A stretch of DNA of 64,000 nt from Methanothermobacter sp. (GCA_030055615.1 JASFYN010000002.1:187145-251144), one strand, 5' to 3'; counted from the stretch's first letter, positions 1 to 9,912 are shown. The notes: generated by a model from the sequence alone, not told the origin. Translations and numbers: made by a program.

Positions 1-88
1 CGCTACTGGGGTTGACGTGATATCAATGGGTTTTATCACGCATTCAACGCCTGTAGTAGATTTAAGTTTGGAGATGAGCAAACTGTGA
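1..88 (+). CDS. nadC: Nicotinate-nucleotide pyrophosphorylase, C-terminal end (partial)
   Basis: The window opens inside a gene. Bases 2-88 encode 28 residues ending in TGA, including TGVDVISMG and a THS motif followed by a hydrophobic, acidic tail (DLSLEMSKL). This matches the last strand and helix of quinolinate phosphoribosyltransferase (NadC), which makes nicotinic acid mononucleotide from quinolinate and PRPP in NAD synthesis; TGVD.IS.G...HS is the family's C-terminal phosphate-binding signature. Only the tail is visible, so start, length and upstream neighbours are unknown. Confidence 0.75.
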   Translation, partial: ATGVDVISMGFITHSTPVVDLSLEMSKL

Positions 89-177
89 CTTGTTTTAATT
101 CTGGTTAAAATTGTCTTTAATATTCTCTAAAATATGCTCCCATTCCATTTAAAAAATTTAGGATTTTTTCAATTATC

Positions 178-223
178 CAAATATTTATATAGCCATCACA
201 CTAATCATATGATAAGAGGAGGT
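178..223 (+). promoter_or_regulatory. TATA-type promoter and strong SD for the histone-fold gene
   Basis: An AT-rich TATA element (ATTTATATAG, about 183-192) lies some 40 bases before the ATG at 232, and GAGGAGGT at 216-223 is a near-perfect Shine-Dalgarno sequence 8 bases before it. The spacing suits an archaeal promoter with a short leader. Seen by eye only. Confidence 0.5.
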
Positions 224-231
224 AAAATTTT

Positions 232-576
232 ATGGTCCAAGAGAGCGAAAAAGAGGAATTACCATTTGCAAAGGCTGAAGTTGTAAGACTCATGAAGCAA
301 CACCTTGACAGTGACAAGATGATAAGAGAGAGAGTCAAGGTTGAAATGAACAAATTTTTAGGTGAAATATTAGCAAAGGTCTGCAAGGAATTAAACAAGT
401 ACCCTTATGCTACAGTGGAATATGACATGTTCAAGGAATGCATTTACCCATATAAGAACATAGAAAGGATAAACAAGGAAAAAGAGAGGATAATAAAACA
501 CTTAGAGGCTATAAAAGCGGACTGTGACTCTCTAGCCATGGATATTGAACGTACAATGAAATCACGAGAGGAATGA
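232..576 (+). CDS. Histone-fold protein with C-terminal coiled-coil extension
   Basis: A 114-residue acidic/basic protein. Residues about 9-75 follow the archaeal histone fold: it opens with ELPFA like canonical archaeal histones (ELPIA), followed by a short helix, a long central helix and a third helix. The conserved arginine-threonine pair of the last loop is not evident (YATVEYD instead), so DNA contacts may differ. Residues about 76-110 are a highly charged helix ([18 protein letters not shown]) likely to form a coiled coil, which ordinary 67-residue histones lack. It is monocistronic with its own promoter and a strong SD. The role, DNA packaging or a non-nucleosomal variant, is inferred from the fold only. 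Confidence 0.6.
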   Translation: MVQESEKEELPFAKAEVVRLMKQHLDSDKMIRERVKVEMNKFLGEILAKVCKELNKYPYATVEYDMFKECIYPYKNIERINKEKERIIKHLEAIKADCDSLAMDIERTMKSREE

Positions 577-581
577 TGACA

Positions 582-1136
582 CTATCTTTCGATTGTTATA
601 AAACCTGTTTTAAGTTTTTTGATTTCTTCACTGGTTAACTTGCGCTTCGAAGCCTTTGGATGAGCTATGAAGCTTTGACCCATAGGATCTTCCAATATAA
701 CCTTAACCTTTTTCTCACCATCCCTAACCTTTTTAAGGTCCTCGAGTAAATTAAGGGATCTCTCCTGGGCTTTCTCATCCTCGAAAAGTTTTAAAGCCAT
801 TTTAACAGCTGCTTGGAATCTTTCGATAACCCCCTCAATATTTGAAATATAAGCTGTGGACCTTGGCCCTGGCTCCACCTTTAAACCTAGTTCTGGTATT
901 TTTATAGTGGCTGATTGTGATTTAACCACCCTCGCGTTTAAGGTTTCAGATTCAACCCATAAAGAGTATCTCATAGGTTCTCCATGATCCAGGCAGAGAA
1001 CGTCACTGTAACGGTATCCACATTCCTGGCATATAAGCGTTGATTCCATGACCTCACCAAAATATGGTATCTTCTCCAAGTGCGTGGTGATTTCCAACGA
1101 TTTTTGGGCATGACATACTGGACAATCGATTTTCAT
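582..1136 (-). CDS. ZPR1-type zinc-finger protein
   Basis: 184 residues. The N-terminus carries CPVCHAQK and, about 30 residues later, CQECGYR, a Cx2C-Cx2C zinc ribbon of ZPR1 type. The rest matches the ZPR1 beta domain, including a conserved run near residues 77-110 ([14 protein letters not shown], then a region leading to IEGVIERF). Eukaryotic ZPR1 binds EF-1A and receptor kinases; archaeal single-domain homologues have no settled function. Its ATG overlaps the stop of the upstream 2-phosphoglycerate kinase gene by four bases (ATGA), so the two are probably translationally coupled. Confidence 0.85.
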   Translation of the reverse strand: MKIDCPVCHAQKSLEITTHLEKIPYFGEVMESTLICQECGYRYSDVLCLDHGEPMRYSLWVESETLNARVVKSQSATIKIPELGLKVEPGPRSTAYISNIEGVIERFQAAVKMALKLFEDEKAQERSLNLLEDLKKVRDGEKKVKVILEDPMGQSFIAHPKASKRKLTSEEIKKLKTGFITIER

Positions 1137-2095
1137 TGTTGATCATCTTCTCCTTTGTATATTAGTCCTTTTTTGTCGAGTTCATGAGTTATCTTAGTGA
1201 GACTTTCCTCGTCTGGTGCGCATATTATATGTGAGTGTATGTTATTCGATAATTTGTAGAGTCTTTCAAGATCCTTTTTTCGTTTAGGATTGCTCTGAAG
1301 CCTGTCAAGGAACCTCTGAGCCTCCCTGGGATCATATACATTCACTTCCCTTTTAAGAGGCTCTGTGAATCCTGGTATATAATAAGCGACATCTACTATT
1401 CGTCCACCATACTTTCTAATAACTATATCTATAACTTCAGGTAGCTTATCTACTGAGTGTTTTAATGTTATCAGTTTGCAACACTCTCTTATGAATGACA
1501 GCATCCTTTTTATTGTACAATTTACGCTTTCATTGTCAATCACTGGTACATTATGCTCCCTCGCCGCTTTCACTAAATGATCGTGTATGATCCTGTTTTC
1601 TTTGAAATATTCAAGATGCTTACCCCCTCTTTTGATTTCCATGGCCCTTTTGACGAATCTTTCTTTGTGGACTTCCTCATCCGCAGATAATATGAAAAAG
1701 TGTATTGAAGCTTCATCCTTGAATTTGGCTATGTCTAAGAGACCTGGGATTAAATGTACTCCTTCTATTACTATGTCATCCGCATCTTCAATGGCTCTCT
1801 TTATAACCTTTTCAATGGCAGGTATGACAAAGGAAGCGTGTTCTTCAAATCCCGCGCTTACCAGCGATTTATAGTCTCCGAATCTTTCTTTATCTCTCAA
1901 GGCAGTGTAAGCATCAAAGGATGATCTGTGGAGTACTGGAGCATAATCTGGTCCAATGATCCCCCTCACAACTTCCCGGATAAAATCTGTTTCTATGAGA
2001 TGTTTTATATTTAATTCACTGGCTATAGCAGCAGCTATTGTAGATTTGCCTATACCAGAAGCGCTTCCTATCAATATTACATACGGTTTCCTCAA
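1133..2095 (-). CDS. pgk2: 2-phosphoglycerate kinase (cyclic 2,3-diphosphoglycerate pathway)
   Basis: 320 residues with an N-terminal P-loop [10 protein letters not shown] (residues 10-19), a following acidic ETDFIREV segment and an EGVHLIPG motif as in archaeal 2-phosphoglycerate kinases. The enzyme phosphorylates 2-phosphoglycerate to 2,3-bisphosphoglycerate, the precursor that cyclic DPG synthetase closes into the thermolyte cDPG of Methanobacteriales and Methanothermus. The C-terminal ~100 residues form a further alpha/beta region ending in a lysine/aspartate-rich tail. It shares a transcription unit and a 4-base overlap with the ZPR1 gene. No cyclic DPG synthetase gene is in the window. 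Confidence 0.85.
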   Translation of the reverse strand: MRKPYVILIGSASGIGKSTIAAAIASELNIKHLIETDFIREVVRGIIGPDYAPVLHRSSFDAYTALRDKERFGDYKSLVSAGFEEHASFVIPAIEKVIKRAIEDADDIVIEGVHLIPGLLDIAKFKDEASIHFFILSADEEVHKERFVKRAMEIKRGGKHLEYFKENRIIHDHLVKAAREHNVPVIDNESVNCTIKRMLSFIRECCKLITLKHSVDKLPEVIDIVIRKYGGRIVDVAYYIPGFTEPLKREVNVYDPREAQRFLDRLQSNPKRKKDLERLYKLSNNIHSHIICAPDEESLTKITHELDKKGLIYKGEDDQQ

Positions 2096-2166
2096 TATCC
2101 CTACTCTCCAAGGCCAAATATTTAGATGTTTCTGTGCACCTTTTCAGTTTAAAGGGAAATCCATGT

Positions 2167-2523
2167 TCATGTTAGTAGGTCCTTCACCCTTTCCGCGCTT
2201 CTTTTCATTTCGAGCCTTATTAGCCCAAGGTTTATATCAACATCTGTTATAACTGCAAGTATGCCTTCACCAGCATCGATCATCAATGTTTTACCCCTGC
2301 TGCCCTCTATTGTCACCTGTTCAAGTGGTTCCTGTTGGATCTCCTCAGCTGATCTCTCAGCCGTACCAAATACTGCTGATGCCATTGCAGCTACGAGTTC
2401 CGCATCTATACCTGATGGGACTTCGCTCTCAATTATGAGACCATCCTTTCCAACAACCAGAGAGCCATTAACACCATTAATTCTACCTAGATCCTTAAGC
2501 ACCCTTTCAATCATTTCAACCAT
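2167..2523 (-). CDS. Roadblock/LC7 domain protein
   Basis: 118 residues forming one roadblock/LC7 domain: helix ([12 protein letters not shown]), beta strands ([15 protein letters not shown]), then the [20 protein letters not shown] helix and a C-terminal sheet ([16 protein letters not shown]) with a last helix. Roadblock proteins bind small Ras-like GTPases as regulators; archaeal copies often sit near MglA-like GTPases, but none is adjacent here. It is divergent from the DUF1611 gene, and the ~110-base gap has TTTATATATT promoter-like sequence. Confidence 0.85.
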   Translation of the reverse strand: MVEMIERVLKDLGRINGVNGSLVVGKDGLIIESEVPSGIDAELVAAMASAVFGTAERSAEEIQQEPLEQVTIEGSRGKTLMIDAGEGILAVITDVDINLGLIRLEMKRSAERVKDLLT

Positions 2524-2637
2524 ATTACCTATCCCCTAGATTTATATATTCATTAACCATTTTATTATTAGGTAAGTACACATAACTAATTAAAGTTTCT
2601 ATTATCTTCAAACATTAAAATGTTAAGGAGTGATTCT

Positions 2638-3699
2638 TTGTACATCTTATCTTCTGTAAAAGAACTTCAAAAACTCAACCCATTCATTGTAATAGGCTGT
2701 GGTGGTGGAGGAGAAAAATTCGCAAACTTCGAAGGAGTGGAAATAGTAGGATTCGTAGATGATGATCCATCAAAGCATGGAAAAGAATTCTGTGGCTCCA
2801 TAGTATCATCAGATCTCCTCGAACTCCTTAAGAAGACACCTGCAAAGAGCGTTGCCATAATGTTACCTATTGGAGCTGAAGGAACCGCATTAAAGTATGC
2901 AGTCCAGGCAATAAACGAGGGCAAAAATGTTGTAACATCATTCAGATCGCTACCACTCGCCGAAAACCAGTCACTGGTAAAATTCGCCCAGGAAAAGAAC
3001 GTATCAATCCTAGAAATAAGTCCCCGTTTGGATAACGTCCGCAAAGTCATGGGAGTGGCCCCACCACACTGTACAGAAATCCTGCCAAAAATAAATTACA
3101 AACCCAAAACCCCCGTGGTATACATAGGAGGAACTTCACAAGAATGTGGCAAACGAACCACCACAAGAATGCTAGGTATCGAAGCCAAAAATAGGGGCAT
3201 GAAACCAGCGGTAATATCCACAGATGAGATGGGATTAGAGCCACCAATTGATATCAACTTCAGGGCAGGCAGCCTTTCTGTAATGGATGTCGCAGCAGCC
3301 CTAATGGGGACGATAAAATACATGGAAGAAAAAAAGGATCCTGACATAATTTTCATTGAAAGCCAAGCCAGTTTAACAGAAAGAGAAAACCCACATCCCA
3401 GGGGATTATCAGCCGCAATCCTAGTAGGATCCATGCCAGATGCATGCATAGTATGCCACAGGCCCAGACACCCCTACAGGTACCCCAGAGGCATAAAAGA
3501 AGAAATAAAAGCAATAGAAGCTGTTGAACCCACAAAAGTTGTGGGCATCTCCTTAAATCTGAGAAACATAAATGATTATATAAAAGAAAAATTAATAAGA
3601 AAATATGAAAACCAATATAATCTTCCAGTCGCCGATGTAAAAAGGGGGGGCTCCTCCAAATTATTAGATGCTATCATAGATCACATAGGAGAGATATAA
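2638..3699 (+). CDS. DUF1611-type P-loop protein with N-terminal NAD-like fold
   Basis: About 353 residues. The N-terminal third looks like a Rossmann/CoA-binding fold ([13 protein letters not shown], then [12 protein letters not shown]). The C-terminal part carries a P-loop-like [13 protein letters not shown] motif and STDEMG, as in the DUF1611 family, whose members include proteins acting on D-amino-acid or N-acyl substrates. I chose TTG 2638 because AAGGAGTG (2625-2632) is an SD just before it, whereas the upstream ATG at 2620 precedes the SD. It heads the run DUF1611, sepF, DUF2226-like, minD, with two bases before sepF. Substrate unknown. Confidence 0.7.
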   Translation: MYILSSVKELQKLNPFIVIGCGGGGEKFANFEGVEIVGFVDDDPSKHGKEFCGSIVSSDLLELLKKTPAKSVAIMLPIGAEGTALKYAVQAINEGKNVVTSFRSLPLAENQSLVKFAQEKNVSILEISPRLDNVRKVMGVAPPHCTEILPKINYKPKTPVVYIGGTSQECGKRTTTRMLGIEAKNRGMKPAVISTDEMGLEPPIDINFRAGSLSVMDVAAALMGTIKYMEEKKDPDIIFIESQASLTERENPHPRGLSAAILVGSMPDACIVCHRPRHPYRYPRGIKEEIKAIEAVEPTKVVGISLNLRNINDYIKEKLIRKYENQYNLPVADVKRGGSSKLLDAIIDHIGEI

Positions 3700-3700
3700 A

Positions 3701-4057
3701 TTGCGAGATGTTATAAATTTCTTAAAAGAAACCATGGGCTTGGACGAGGAGGAGAAAAAAGAAGAAACCGAAACAATTATAGTACCAGAGCATTCTTTTT
3801 ATGAGATAATATTAATGAAAGCGAAAAACCTCGAAGACATCGATGACGTTCTAGTCCAGATAACAGAAGAAAAAAACCCAGTAATACTAGACCTAAGCCA
3901 CTTAAAAAAAGAATCCTTAGAAGATTTCAGAAGAGCGGGGGAAAAAATAAAAAATTTACGGGAAACAGAAAATGCCGAGGCTATACTATTATGTAAAAAT
4001 GAAAAAGAGATCATAATCATCACCCCCCCAGAGATAAAACTCATCAAAAAAGAATAA
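3701..4057 (+). CDS. sepF: SepF-like cell division protein
   Basis: 118 residues with a TTG start after a GGAGAGATA SD. A short N-terminal amphipathic stretch (VINFLKETMGL) resembles the SepF membrane-targeting helix, followed by an acidic linker and the SepF core from about residue 26 (TIIVPEHSF, then NPVILDLSHLKKESLEDF). Archaeal SepF anchors FtsZ to the membrane during division. It lies between the DUF1611 gene and a DUF2226-like gene, with minD further down; FtsZ itself is not in the window. Core similarity is good; the role is carried over from the family. Confidence 0.75.
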   Translation: MRDVINFLKETMGLDEEEKKEETETIIVPEHSFYEIILMKAKNLEDIDDVLVQITEEKNPVILDLSHLKKESLEDFRRAGEKIKNLRETENAEAILLCKNEKEIIIITPPEIKLIKKE

Positions 4058-4079
4058 TAGATTCTAAGGGGAGTGGTGA

Positions 4080-5072
4080 ATGGAATTACCAATCACAAAA
4101 CCATCATACATCTCTTATGGTGATGAAATAGACTTCGATAAATTTTTAGAAGAACTTGCCAGAAAAAAACATAACGGATTTATCAGAGTCACCCACGCTT
4201 CAAGCGAAGGCCATATATTAATCAAAGATGGCATCCCAGTAGCAGCCTCTTATGACAGATACATGAAATCAAAGGCCATGAAAAAAATCTTAGAAATCGT
4301 TAACAAAATGGACACGATCATAGAACTGTTTGAAGTAAGAGAATCACAAATAGACTACATAATAGACATAAACAAGGTATATAAACTTGAACCCACACCA
4401 ATAAAAGAAGAAACCACACCAACCACAGAAGAAACACCAATAAAAGAAGAAACCACACCAACCACAGAAGAAACACCAATAAAAGAAGAAACCACACCAA
4501 CCACAGAAGAAACACCAATAAAAGAAGAAACCACACCAACCACAGAAGAAAAAGAACATCCAAAAATAACACCAGTAAAAAAAGAAACCACAGAAGAAAC
4601 ATCAACAGAACTTGAAAAAGCTCCCGAAATCGCCGATGAAACAGAAGAAAAAATAACAAAACCCCTAAACAGAGAAGAAATAATGAAAAAGTATGGATTG
4701 AAGGATATAGACGAAGAAGAAGTTGAAAAAGTCCTCGAAAACTATAAAGGGGGCGCCATAACTACAATAGATATAGAAAGAGTAGAATTGACTTTAATGA
4801 ACAAGATAAAAAAATCAATAATAGGAATCCCCGATATAAAAGGTGTTGAAGTTATGGTTTTCCTAGAAAACATGCCAGAACTTGAAGGAGACATAAAAGT
4901 ACTTATTGAACGCGAAAACAAAGGATTATTATCCCGTCTAATAGGTGGGACAATGAAGGAAGAAGAATTAAAAGAACACATTAATGATATAATCGAAATG
5001 GAGATCAGAAAGACATTCAGGGGTTATCCTGAAATCATAGAACATTTTAATGTGAATATCGAAATACATTAA
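4080..5072 (+). CDS. DUF2226-like protein with 4 x 13-residue Thr/Glu repeat linker
   Basis: 330 residues. Residues ~10-100 form a small domain ([20 protein letters not shown], then [14 protein letters not shown]) of the type found in archaeal DUF2226 and DUF4388-like proteins. A low-complexity linker follows, with four copies of [13 protein letters not shown] (residues ~107-158), then more Thr/Glu-rich sequence. The C-terminal ~110 residues ([20 protein letters not shown] onward) are a separate folded domain. It is co-directional with sepF and minD, 22 and 16 bases apart, suggesting a link with division or cell polarity. That is inference from context; no catalytic motif is visible. Confidence 0.6.
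   Translation: MELPITKPSYISYGDEIDFDKFLEELARKKHNGFIRVTHASSEGHILIKDGIPVAASYDRYMKSKAMKKILEIVNKMDTIIELFEVRESQIDYIIDINKVYKLEPTPIKEETTPTTEETPIKEETTPTTEETPIKEETTPTTEETPIKEETTPTTEEKEHPKITPVKKETTEETSTELEKAPEIADETEEKITKPLNREEIMKKYGLKDIDEEEVEKVLENYKGGAITTIDIERVELTLMNKIKKSIIGIPDIKGVEVMVFLENMPELEGDIKVLIERENKGLLSRLIGGTMKEEELKEHINDIIEMEIRKTFRGYPEIIEHFNVNIEIH
4398..4553 (+). repeat. Tandem 39-bp repeat, 4 copies, inside the DUF2226-like gene
   Basis: Four head-to-tail 39-base units start at 4398, 4437, 4476 and 4515. Each begins CCAATAAAAGAAGAAACC and encodes [12 protein letters not shown](T/K). The copies look nearly identical at the DNA level, which points to recent slippage or unequal crossover. The unit is a multiple of three, so the copy number can change without breaking the frame. 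Confidence 0.9.
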
Positions 5073-5088
5073 ATTCTGGGGGCATAAA

Positions 5089-5868
5089 ATGACAAGAGTC
5101 ATAACAATCGCTTCTGGTAAAGGAGGAGTTGGAAAGACAATAGTAACGGCCAATTTAGGAGTTGCACTCGCAAGTTACGGCGAACGTGTAATAGTACTAG
5201 ATGCAGATATCGCAATGGCCAATTTGGAGCTCGTGCTTGGAATGGAGGGCAAATCAGTCACCTTACACGATGTACTCGCGGGCAAAGCCAACATAGAGGA
5301 AGCTATTTATGATGGTCCAGAAGGTGTGAAGATAGTTCCTGCTGGGATATCATTAGAAGGATTGAGGAATGTGAAACTAGAACGCTTAGAGGAAGTATTA
5401 TCTTATTTGGTCGAAGATGCTGATATCTTATTAATTGATGCCCCCGCTGGCCTTGAAAAGGATGCTATAGCAGCGCTTGCCGCTGCTGAGGAACTTTTAC
5501 TTGTCACAACTCCTGAGATTCCTTCCATAAGTGATGTTCTTAAGACAAAAATAATTGCAGATAAGCTAGATGTTAAGATCATAGGTGTTGTAGTGAATAG
5601 GGAGCAACATGATAAAACCTTCCTAACAGTTGATGAGATCGAAACTATACTAGAAGTTCCAGTAATTTCAGTTATACCTGAAGATCCTGAAATTAGTAGA
5701 TCAGCAGCATTTGGAGAGCCTGTAGTTATAAAGAATCCTAAATCACCCGCTAGCAATGCTATCATGAAATTAGCCGCTGATCTATTGGGTAAAGAGTTCC
5801 ATCCAATTGAACCTGATAAGAGAGGTATCATAGCGAAATTAATAGCAGGTTTAACAGGGCGCAGATAA
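5089..5868 (+). CDS. minD: MinD/ParA-family ATPase
   Basis: 259 residues with a deviant Walker A (SGKGGVGKT, residues 9-17), switch I ([15 protein letters not shown]) and Walker B ([14 protein letters not shown]). These mark the MinD branch of the SIMIBI ATPases, which dimerise on ATP and bind membranes through a C-terminal amphipathic helix; the tail here ([15 protein letters not shown]) fits such a helix. It follows the sepF and DUF2226-like genes after a 16-base gap with a GGGGGC SD, so a role in division-site or polarity placement is likely. The partner is unproven, as archaea often carry several MinD paralogues. Confidence 0.9.
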   Translation: MTRVITIASGKGGVGKTIVTANLGVALASYGERVIVLDADIAMANLELVLGMEGKSVTLHDVLAGKANIEEAIYDGPEGVKIVPAGISLEGLRNVKLERLEEVLSYLVEDADILLIDAPAGLEKDAIAALAAAEELLLVTTPEIPSISDVLKTKIIADKLDVKIIGVVVNREQHDKTFLTVDEIETILEVPVISVIPEDPEISRSAAFGEPVVIKNPKSPASNAIMKLAADLLGKEFHPIEPDKRGIIAKLIAGLTGRR

Positions 5869-5893
5869 ATTTTCCCATGGGTGGGGATTTTTT

Positions 5894-6733
5894 TTGGATA
5901 TAGTAAGTGTGGGAACCGCCAATATAGATTTCATCCTAAAGGTTCCGTCCTTCGTAGAGCCTGATACTGAAATGAACATTGAAAAGTTACATCTTTCACC
6001 TGGGGGATCCGCCCTTAATTTTGCAATTCATGCCACTAGGAACGGTCTTAAAACAGGTATAGTAGCAAAGCTTGGTTTGGACTATTTTGGTGATATAATT
6101 TATAATAGACTCAAGGATGAAGGAGTCGATATAAAAGGTCTTTCAAGGACCAGTGAGACTACTGGGATGGCTTTCATAAGTGTGGATAGGACTGGTAGGA
6201 GATCTATTTACTCATTTATGGGTGCGAACAAGGAGCTTAAAATTGGAAAAAGGGAAATAGATTATATTTCAAAGGCTGATTTAATCCACCTAGGAGGCAC
6301 ATACCTTGAAATAGCATTTCCAGCAGCTGAACATGCAAATCTTCTTTCTTTTGCACCTGGAGCTCTCCTTGCAGCTTATGGCATATCCACGTTAAGGCCA
6401 ATACTCCAGAATACAGATGTTCTTTTTCTCAATGAACATGAACTTAAACTTTTAACCGGTAAATCTCCTAAGGAAGGTATTAATCTCCTAATCGATGAGG
6501 GGATTCCCTTGATAGTGATAACAAGAGGAAGTAAAGGTGCAGAAGTCCATACAAAAAAAGATTTGGTTAAATATAAGGTTAAGGAAGTTAAGGCTCTTGA
6601 CACAACCGGTGCAGGTGACGCCTTTGCCGCGGGTTTTATAGCATCATGGACTAAAGGTGAAAGTTTAAACTCATGCCTCAAAAAGGCGCACGGATGTGCC
6701 CTGAAAAATCTTAAAAAACTAGGTGCAATATAG
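5894..6733 (+). CDS. PfkB-family carbohydrate/nucleoside kinase
   Basis: 279 residues, TTG start after GGTGGGGA. The N-terminus carries the ribokinase-type glycine signature (HLSPGGSALNFAIHATRNG) and the C-terminus the anion hole and catalytic base motif DTTGAGDAFAAGF, with its Asp present. The length is slightly under the usual 290-310. Methanogen relatives include nucleoside kinases and ribose-1-phosphate or sugar kinases; the substrate cannot be read from sequence. It follows minD by 25 bases and converges on the TatD-like gene. Confidence 0.85.
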   Translation: MDIVSVGTANIDFILKVPSFVEPDTEMNIEKLHLSPGGSALNFAIHATRNGLKTGIVAKLGLDYFGDIIYNRLKDEGVDIKGLSRTSETTGMAFISVDRTGRRSIYSFMGANKELKIGKREIDYISKADLIHLGGTYLEIAFPAAEHANLLSFAPGALLAAYGISTLRPILQNTDVLFLNEHELKLLTGKSPKEGINLLIDEGIPLIVITRGSKGAEVHTKKDLVKYKVKEVKALDTTGAGDAFAAGFIASWTKGESLNSCLKKAHGCALKNLKKLGAI

Positions 6734-6787
6734 TTTTCGGCAAAAAAAGGATTATAGGTGACATTAAAGTATATTATTGAAGTTAAC

Positions 6788-7543
6788 CTATATTTTAAAG
6801 AACTTTTCAGCATTCTTTGAAGATACTTTAAGTATTTCTGAGTCATTGAACCCTTCAAGGCGCATCTTATGGACTGTTCTTGGCACTGATAGTGGATCTG
6901 ATGGTGCTGAACTCATATCACTGTTTAACATGAATTTGTCTATACCATATTCTCTCATGATCATAACAGCTTCAAATGGTGTCATTTTACCTGGTTGTAT
7001 GGTGAGTCCAAGCATTGATTCGTGTTTGATGACTTCTTTGATTATCTCAGTATTTATGTGATCTATCAATACCCTTGAAGTGTCGATATGATCTTCCATG
7101 ACTTGGAGTAGGATTTTTGTCATTTTCTTCTTGTTTTTACGGGGTGTGTGTATTATCACAGGGATTTTCAGTTTATCAGCTAATTCTAATTGTTCCTTCA
7201 AGACTTTTATCTCTACATGGGTTCCTTTTTCAATTCCGATTTCTCCTATGGCCACCGCACGTTTATCCTTTAGAATTTGTGGTAAATTCTCTAGGACATT
7301 TTTATAGTCTCTGGGTATGCTTCTTGGGTGTATTCCTGCTGCTACGTATAATTCGATGCCGTTTTCTTTCGCGCGTTTGGCATCTACTTCTAGTAAGCGT
7401 TGTATATGTTCAAGGGTGACTGTCGAGACTTTCATTGGTAGGGGATCATGGGCGCATGTTATGGTTTTATCTATACCTGCTATTGCCATTTTTTCGAAAT
7501 CTTCATAGGGTCGTGTGTCTGCGTGTATGTGGGCGTCTATCAT
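6788..7543 (-). CDS. TatD-like metal-dependent hydrolase
   Basis: 251 residues. It opens with MIDAHIHADT, the HxH metal motif of the amidohydrolase fold. AAGIHPRSIP, AIGEIGIEKG, VIIHTPRK, LIDHINTEII and the later LNSDMSSAPSD supply the remaining Glu, His and Asp ligands of the TatD barrel. TatD proteins are DNA or phosphoester hydrolases; this archaeal branch has no assigned substrate. SD AAGGTGA precedes the ATG. It sits 15 bases downstream of glyS on the same strand and is probably cotranscribed with it. Confidence 0.85.
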   Translation of the reverse strand: MIDAHIHADTRPYEDFEKMAIAGIDKTITCAHDPLPMKVSTVTLEHIQRLLEVDAKRAKENGIELYVAAGIHPRSIPRDYKNVLENLPQILKDKRAVAIGEIGIEKGTHVEIKVLKEQLELADKLKIPVIIHTPRKNKKKMTKILLQVMEDHIDTSRVLIDHINTEIIKEVIKHESMLGLTIQPGKMTPFEAVMIMREYGIDKFMLNSDMSSAPSDPLSVPRTVHKMRLEGFNDSEILKVSSKNAEKFFKI

Positions 7544-7558
7544 CCTATTTTCACCTTG

Positions 7559-9301
7559 TTAGTTTTGGATTTTATAGTAGTGTGAAAGATCTTGGAATTT
7601 TTTCCGTCTTTTCAAGAGGTCTTCCAGGGTCTTTGTGAGCTCTTTTATTGGCATCCTAACCTGTTTTGTGGTGTTCCTGTCTCTTAAGGTGATTTTATGA
7701 TCTTTGAGTGATTGGTGATCCACTGTCACCGCGAATGGCACTCCTATTTCATCCATACGAGCGTACCTTCTGCCTATTGTACCTGATGCGTCGAATTCTG
7801 CGATGAAACCATTATTTCTAAGATTCTCTTTTATATTTAGTGCTAATTGGACAAGTTCTTCCTTGTTTATTAAAGGTAGGACTGCAACTTCTACTGGTGC
7901 TATATCAACTGGAAAGTTAAAGTAAGTCCTACCATCTTCTTTTTTATATGAATGTAGTAGGAGTGAATATATTATTCTGTCAATGCCAAAGGATGGTTCT
8001 ATTACATGGGGGAATATCCTTTCACCTTTTATGGTTTTTTCAACTTTTTTGAATTCAAGGTCTTCTTCTAATAGGGTGTAGGTTTTATCTAATTCCAGTG
8101 TGAATTGGCCGTTTTCTTTAAGTTCTTTTTTGACGATTTTCGGATCCAGACCTTTTAGGGCTTTTATGATCTTCGCGGCGTCTTTTTTAAATTTTGGACC
8201 GATTTTATCCATCTTAGCTTGAATTGTTTCTTTTTTTATTATCTTGGGTTTTTCGTATTCTATGAAGACTTTGAGATCTTCTTTGCTGTGTTCACTATGG
8301 GATTTGAGGTCGTAGTCTGTCCTGTCTGCTATGCCTATTATTTCGATCCATCCGTATCTGTTGGTTTTTATTTCAACGTCCCAGCAGTCGATTGCATAAT
8401 GGGCCATTTCTGTTGGGAGATGTTGTCGGAATCTTATGACTTCTTCTGGTATCCCTATATCGACTAGGAATTTTTTTGCCAACCATAAATGGTATGTTAG
8501 AAGTTCACTTGATATTATACCTTTTTCAGCGGCTTCTCCTGCGGTTATTGTTATCGGTTTTTTGTTTTTTTCTTGGTTTTCTGCTGGGTGGAGTTTTAGT
8601 TTTTCTGATTTTATTGTGTGGAATTTTGGGTGTGTCTTCTCTTTAGGGTTTACGAATATTTCTGCTTCTGCTTGTGTGAATTCTCTGAGTCTTATGACAC
8701 CTTGACGGGGTGATATTTCGTTTCGGTAAGCTTTTCCGAGTTGGACAACACCAAATGGTAATTTGTTTCTGAAGAATCTTAGGAGTCTTTTGAATGGTGT
8801 GAATATGCCCTGGGCTGTTTCGGGTCTGAGGTATCCTATTTTTTTGCCCTTTGCCCCGATTAGTGTCTGAAACATGAGATTGTAACTCCAGACGTGTGTG
8901 AGGTGTCCGCCACAACGTGGACATCTTATCTTTTCATTGGAGATTATCTCTGTGAGTTTCTGGTTTTCTAGGCCTTCAACATCCCGACCTGTAACTTCTT
9001 CGATTATGTGATCTGCTCTGTATACTTCTTTGCATTCTTTGCATTGTGTCATTGGGTCATTGAAGTGGTCCACGTGGCCTGAAGCTTTAAAAACTTCTTC
9101 AGGCATCACTGTGGGTGATTCCATCTCATAGAATCCCTCTTTTATTATGTAGTATTCTCGCCATTTGTTCATGATCTTATTTTTTAAGAGGGCCCCTAAT
9201 GGACCGTAATCTACGAATCCTGCCACTCCTGAGTAGATTTCAAATGATGACCATAGGAATCCTCGTTTTCTCGCGATCTTCATCACTTCTTCGTGGCTCA
9301 T
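7559..9301 (-). CDS. glyS: Glycine--tRNA ligase, class II archaeal/eukaryotic type
   Basis: 580 residues. It has class II motif 1 near the start (YSGVAGFVDYGPLG), a zinc-binding insertion (CKECKEVYRADH, then CPRCGGHL), motif 2 in FRNKLPFGVVQLGKAYRNEI, motif 3 near PSFGIDRIIY, and a C-terminal anticodon-binding domain (VEVAVLPLINKEEL onward). It charges tRNA-Gly in the cytoplasm. Length and motifs fit the homodimeric archaeal enzyme. It starts two bases after the dcd stop, so dcd, glyS and the TatD-like gene form a tight minus-strand operon. Confidence 0.97.
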   Translation of the reverse strand: MSHEEVMKIARKRGFLWSSFEIYSGVAGFVDYGPLGALLKNKIMNKWREYYIIKEGFYEMESPTVMPEEVFKASGHVDHFNDPMTQCKECKEVYRADHIIEEVTGRDVEGLENQKLTEIISNEKIRCPRCGGHLTHVWSYNLMFQTLIGAKGKKIGYLRPETAQGIFTPFKRLLRFFRNKLPFGVVQLGKAYRNEISPRQGVIRLREFTQAEAEIFVNPKEKTHPKFHTIKSEKLKLHPAENQEKNKKPITITAGEAAEKGIISSELLTYHLWLAKKFLVDIGIPEEVIRFRQHLPTEMAHYAIDCWDVEIKTNRYGWIEIIGIADRTDYDLKSHSEHSKEDLKVFIEYEKPKIIKKETIQAKMDKIGPKFKKDAAKIIKALKGLDPKIVKKELKENGQFTLELDKTYTLLEEDLEFKKVEKTIKGERIFPHVIEPSFGIDRIIYSLLLHSYKKEDGRTYFNFPVDIAPVEVAVLPLINKEELVQLALNIKENLRNNGFIAEFDASGTIGRRYARMDEIGVPFAVTVDHQSLKDHKITLRDRNTTKQVRMPIKELTKTLEDLLKRRKKFQDLSHYYKIQN

Positions 9302-9303
9302 TA

Positions 9304-9912
9304 TTATCCTCCTTTTTTTGTTCTGAGTTTTCTGAGTTCATAGTCTTCTTTTATTTTGCTTGTTTCGGGTTTGAGTTGACCCATATATTTGCTTTCCCTT
9401 TCAGGGTGTCCGTAGGGTTTTTCTGCTGGTGAGGTCATTGTTTCGAATACTATCTGGCATACTCTCTGCTTTGGGTAGAGTGCTACTGGCATTTTCCCAA
9501 TATTTGAGATTTCAAGGGTGATTCTGCCATGGAATCCTGGGTCTATGTATCCTGCTGTAACGTGCATTGTGATACCGAGTCTTCCGATGGATGATCTTCC
9601 TTCTACTCTTGCGACAAGATTGTCTGGTAATCCTATATATTCGTATGTTGTGGCTAATGCAAATTCTCCTGGGTGTATTATGAAGGATTCTCCATCTTCT
9701 ATATGGTATGATTCCATGTAAGATTCTATGTCCCCTGGTTCTTGGGGGTCTATGCATGGTTTTCTTATGATCTTGAATCCCTTGAATTCGTTACCTATCC
9801 TAAGATCTACTGATGATGGTTGTATTTGTCTTTCAGGATCTTCTAGGGGGTCTATAATTATTAAACCCCTCTTTAGATACTTTTTTATGTCATGGTCGCT
9901 TAGGATTGCCAT
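9304..9912 (-). CDS. dcd: dCTP deaminase (probably bifunctional dUTP-forming/hydrolysing)
   Basis: 202 residues with the dUTPase/Dcd trimer signatures QPSSVDLRIG (31-40), ARVEGRSSIGRLG (101-113) and HVTAGYIDPGFHGR (117-130). The glutamate in VEGRSS is the catalytic residue for deamination. In Methanocaldococcus the homologue makes dUMP directly from dCTP (deaminase plus diphosphatase), and the similar length suggests the same here; single versus dual activity is inference. It follows the DUF1512 gene by two bases. Confidence 0.93.
   Translation of the reverse strand: MAILSDHDIKKYLKRGLIIIDPLEDPERQIQPSSVDLRIGNEFKGFKIIRKPCIDPQEPGDIESYMESYHIEDGESFIIHPGEFALATTYEYIGLPDNLVARVEGRSSIGRLGITMHVTAGYIDPGFHGRITLEISNIGKMPVALYPKQRVCQIVFETMTSPAEKPYGHPERESKYMGQLKPETSKIKEDYELRKLRTKKGG

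Noticed and set aside
4318..4659. Minus-strand frames rich in Phe, Leu and Trp
   Set aside because: Antisense shadow of the Thr/Glu tandem repeat in the DUF2226-like gene.
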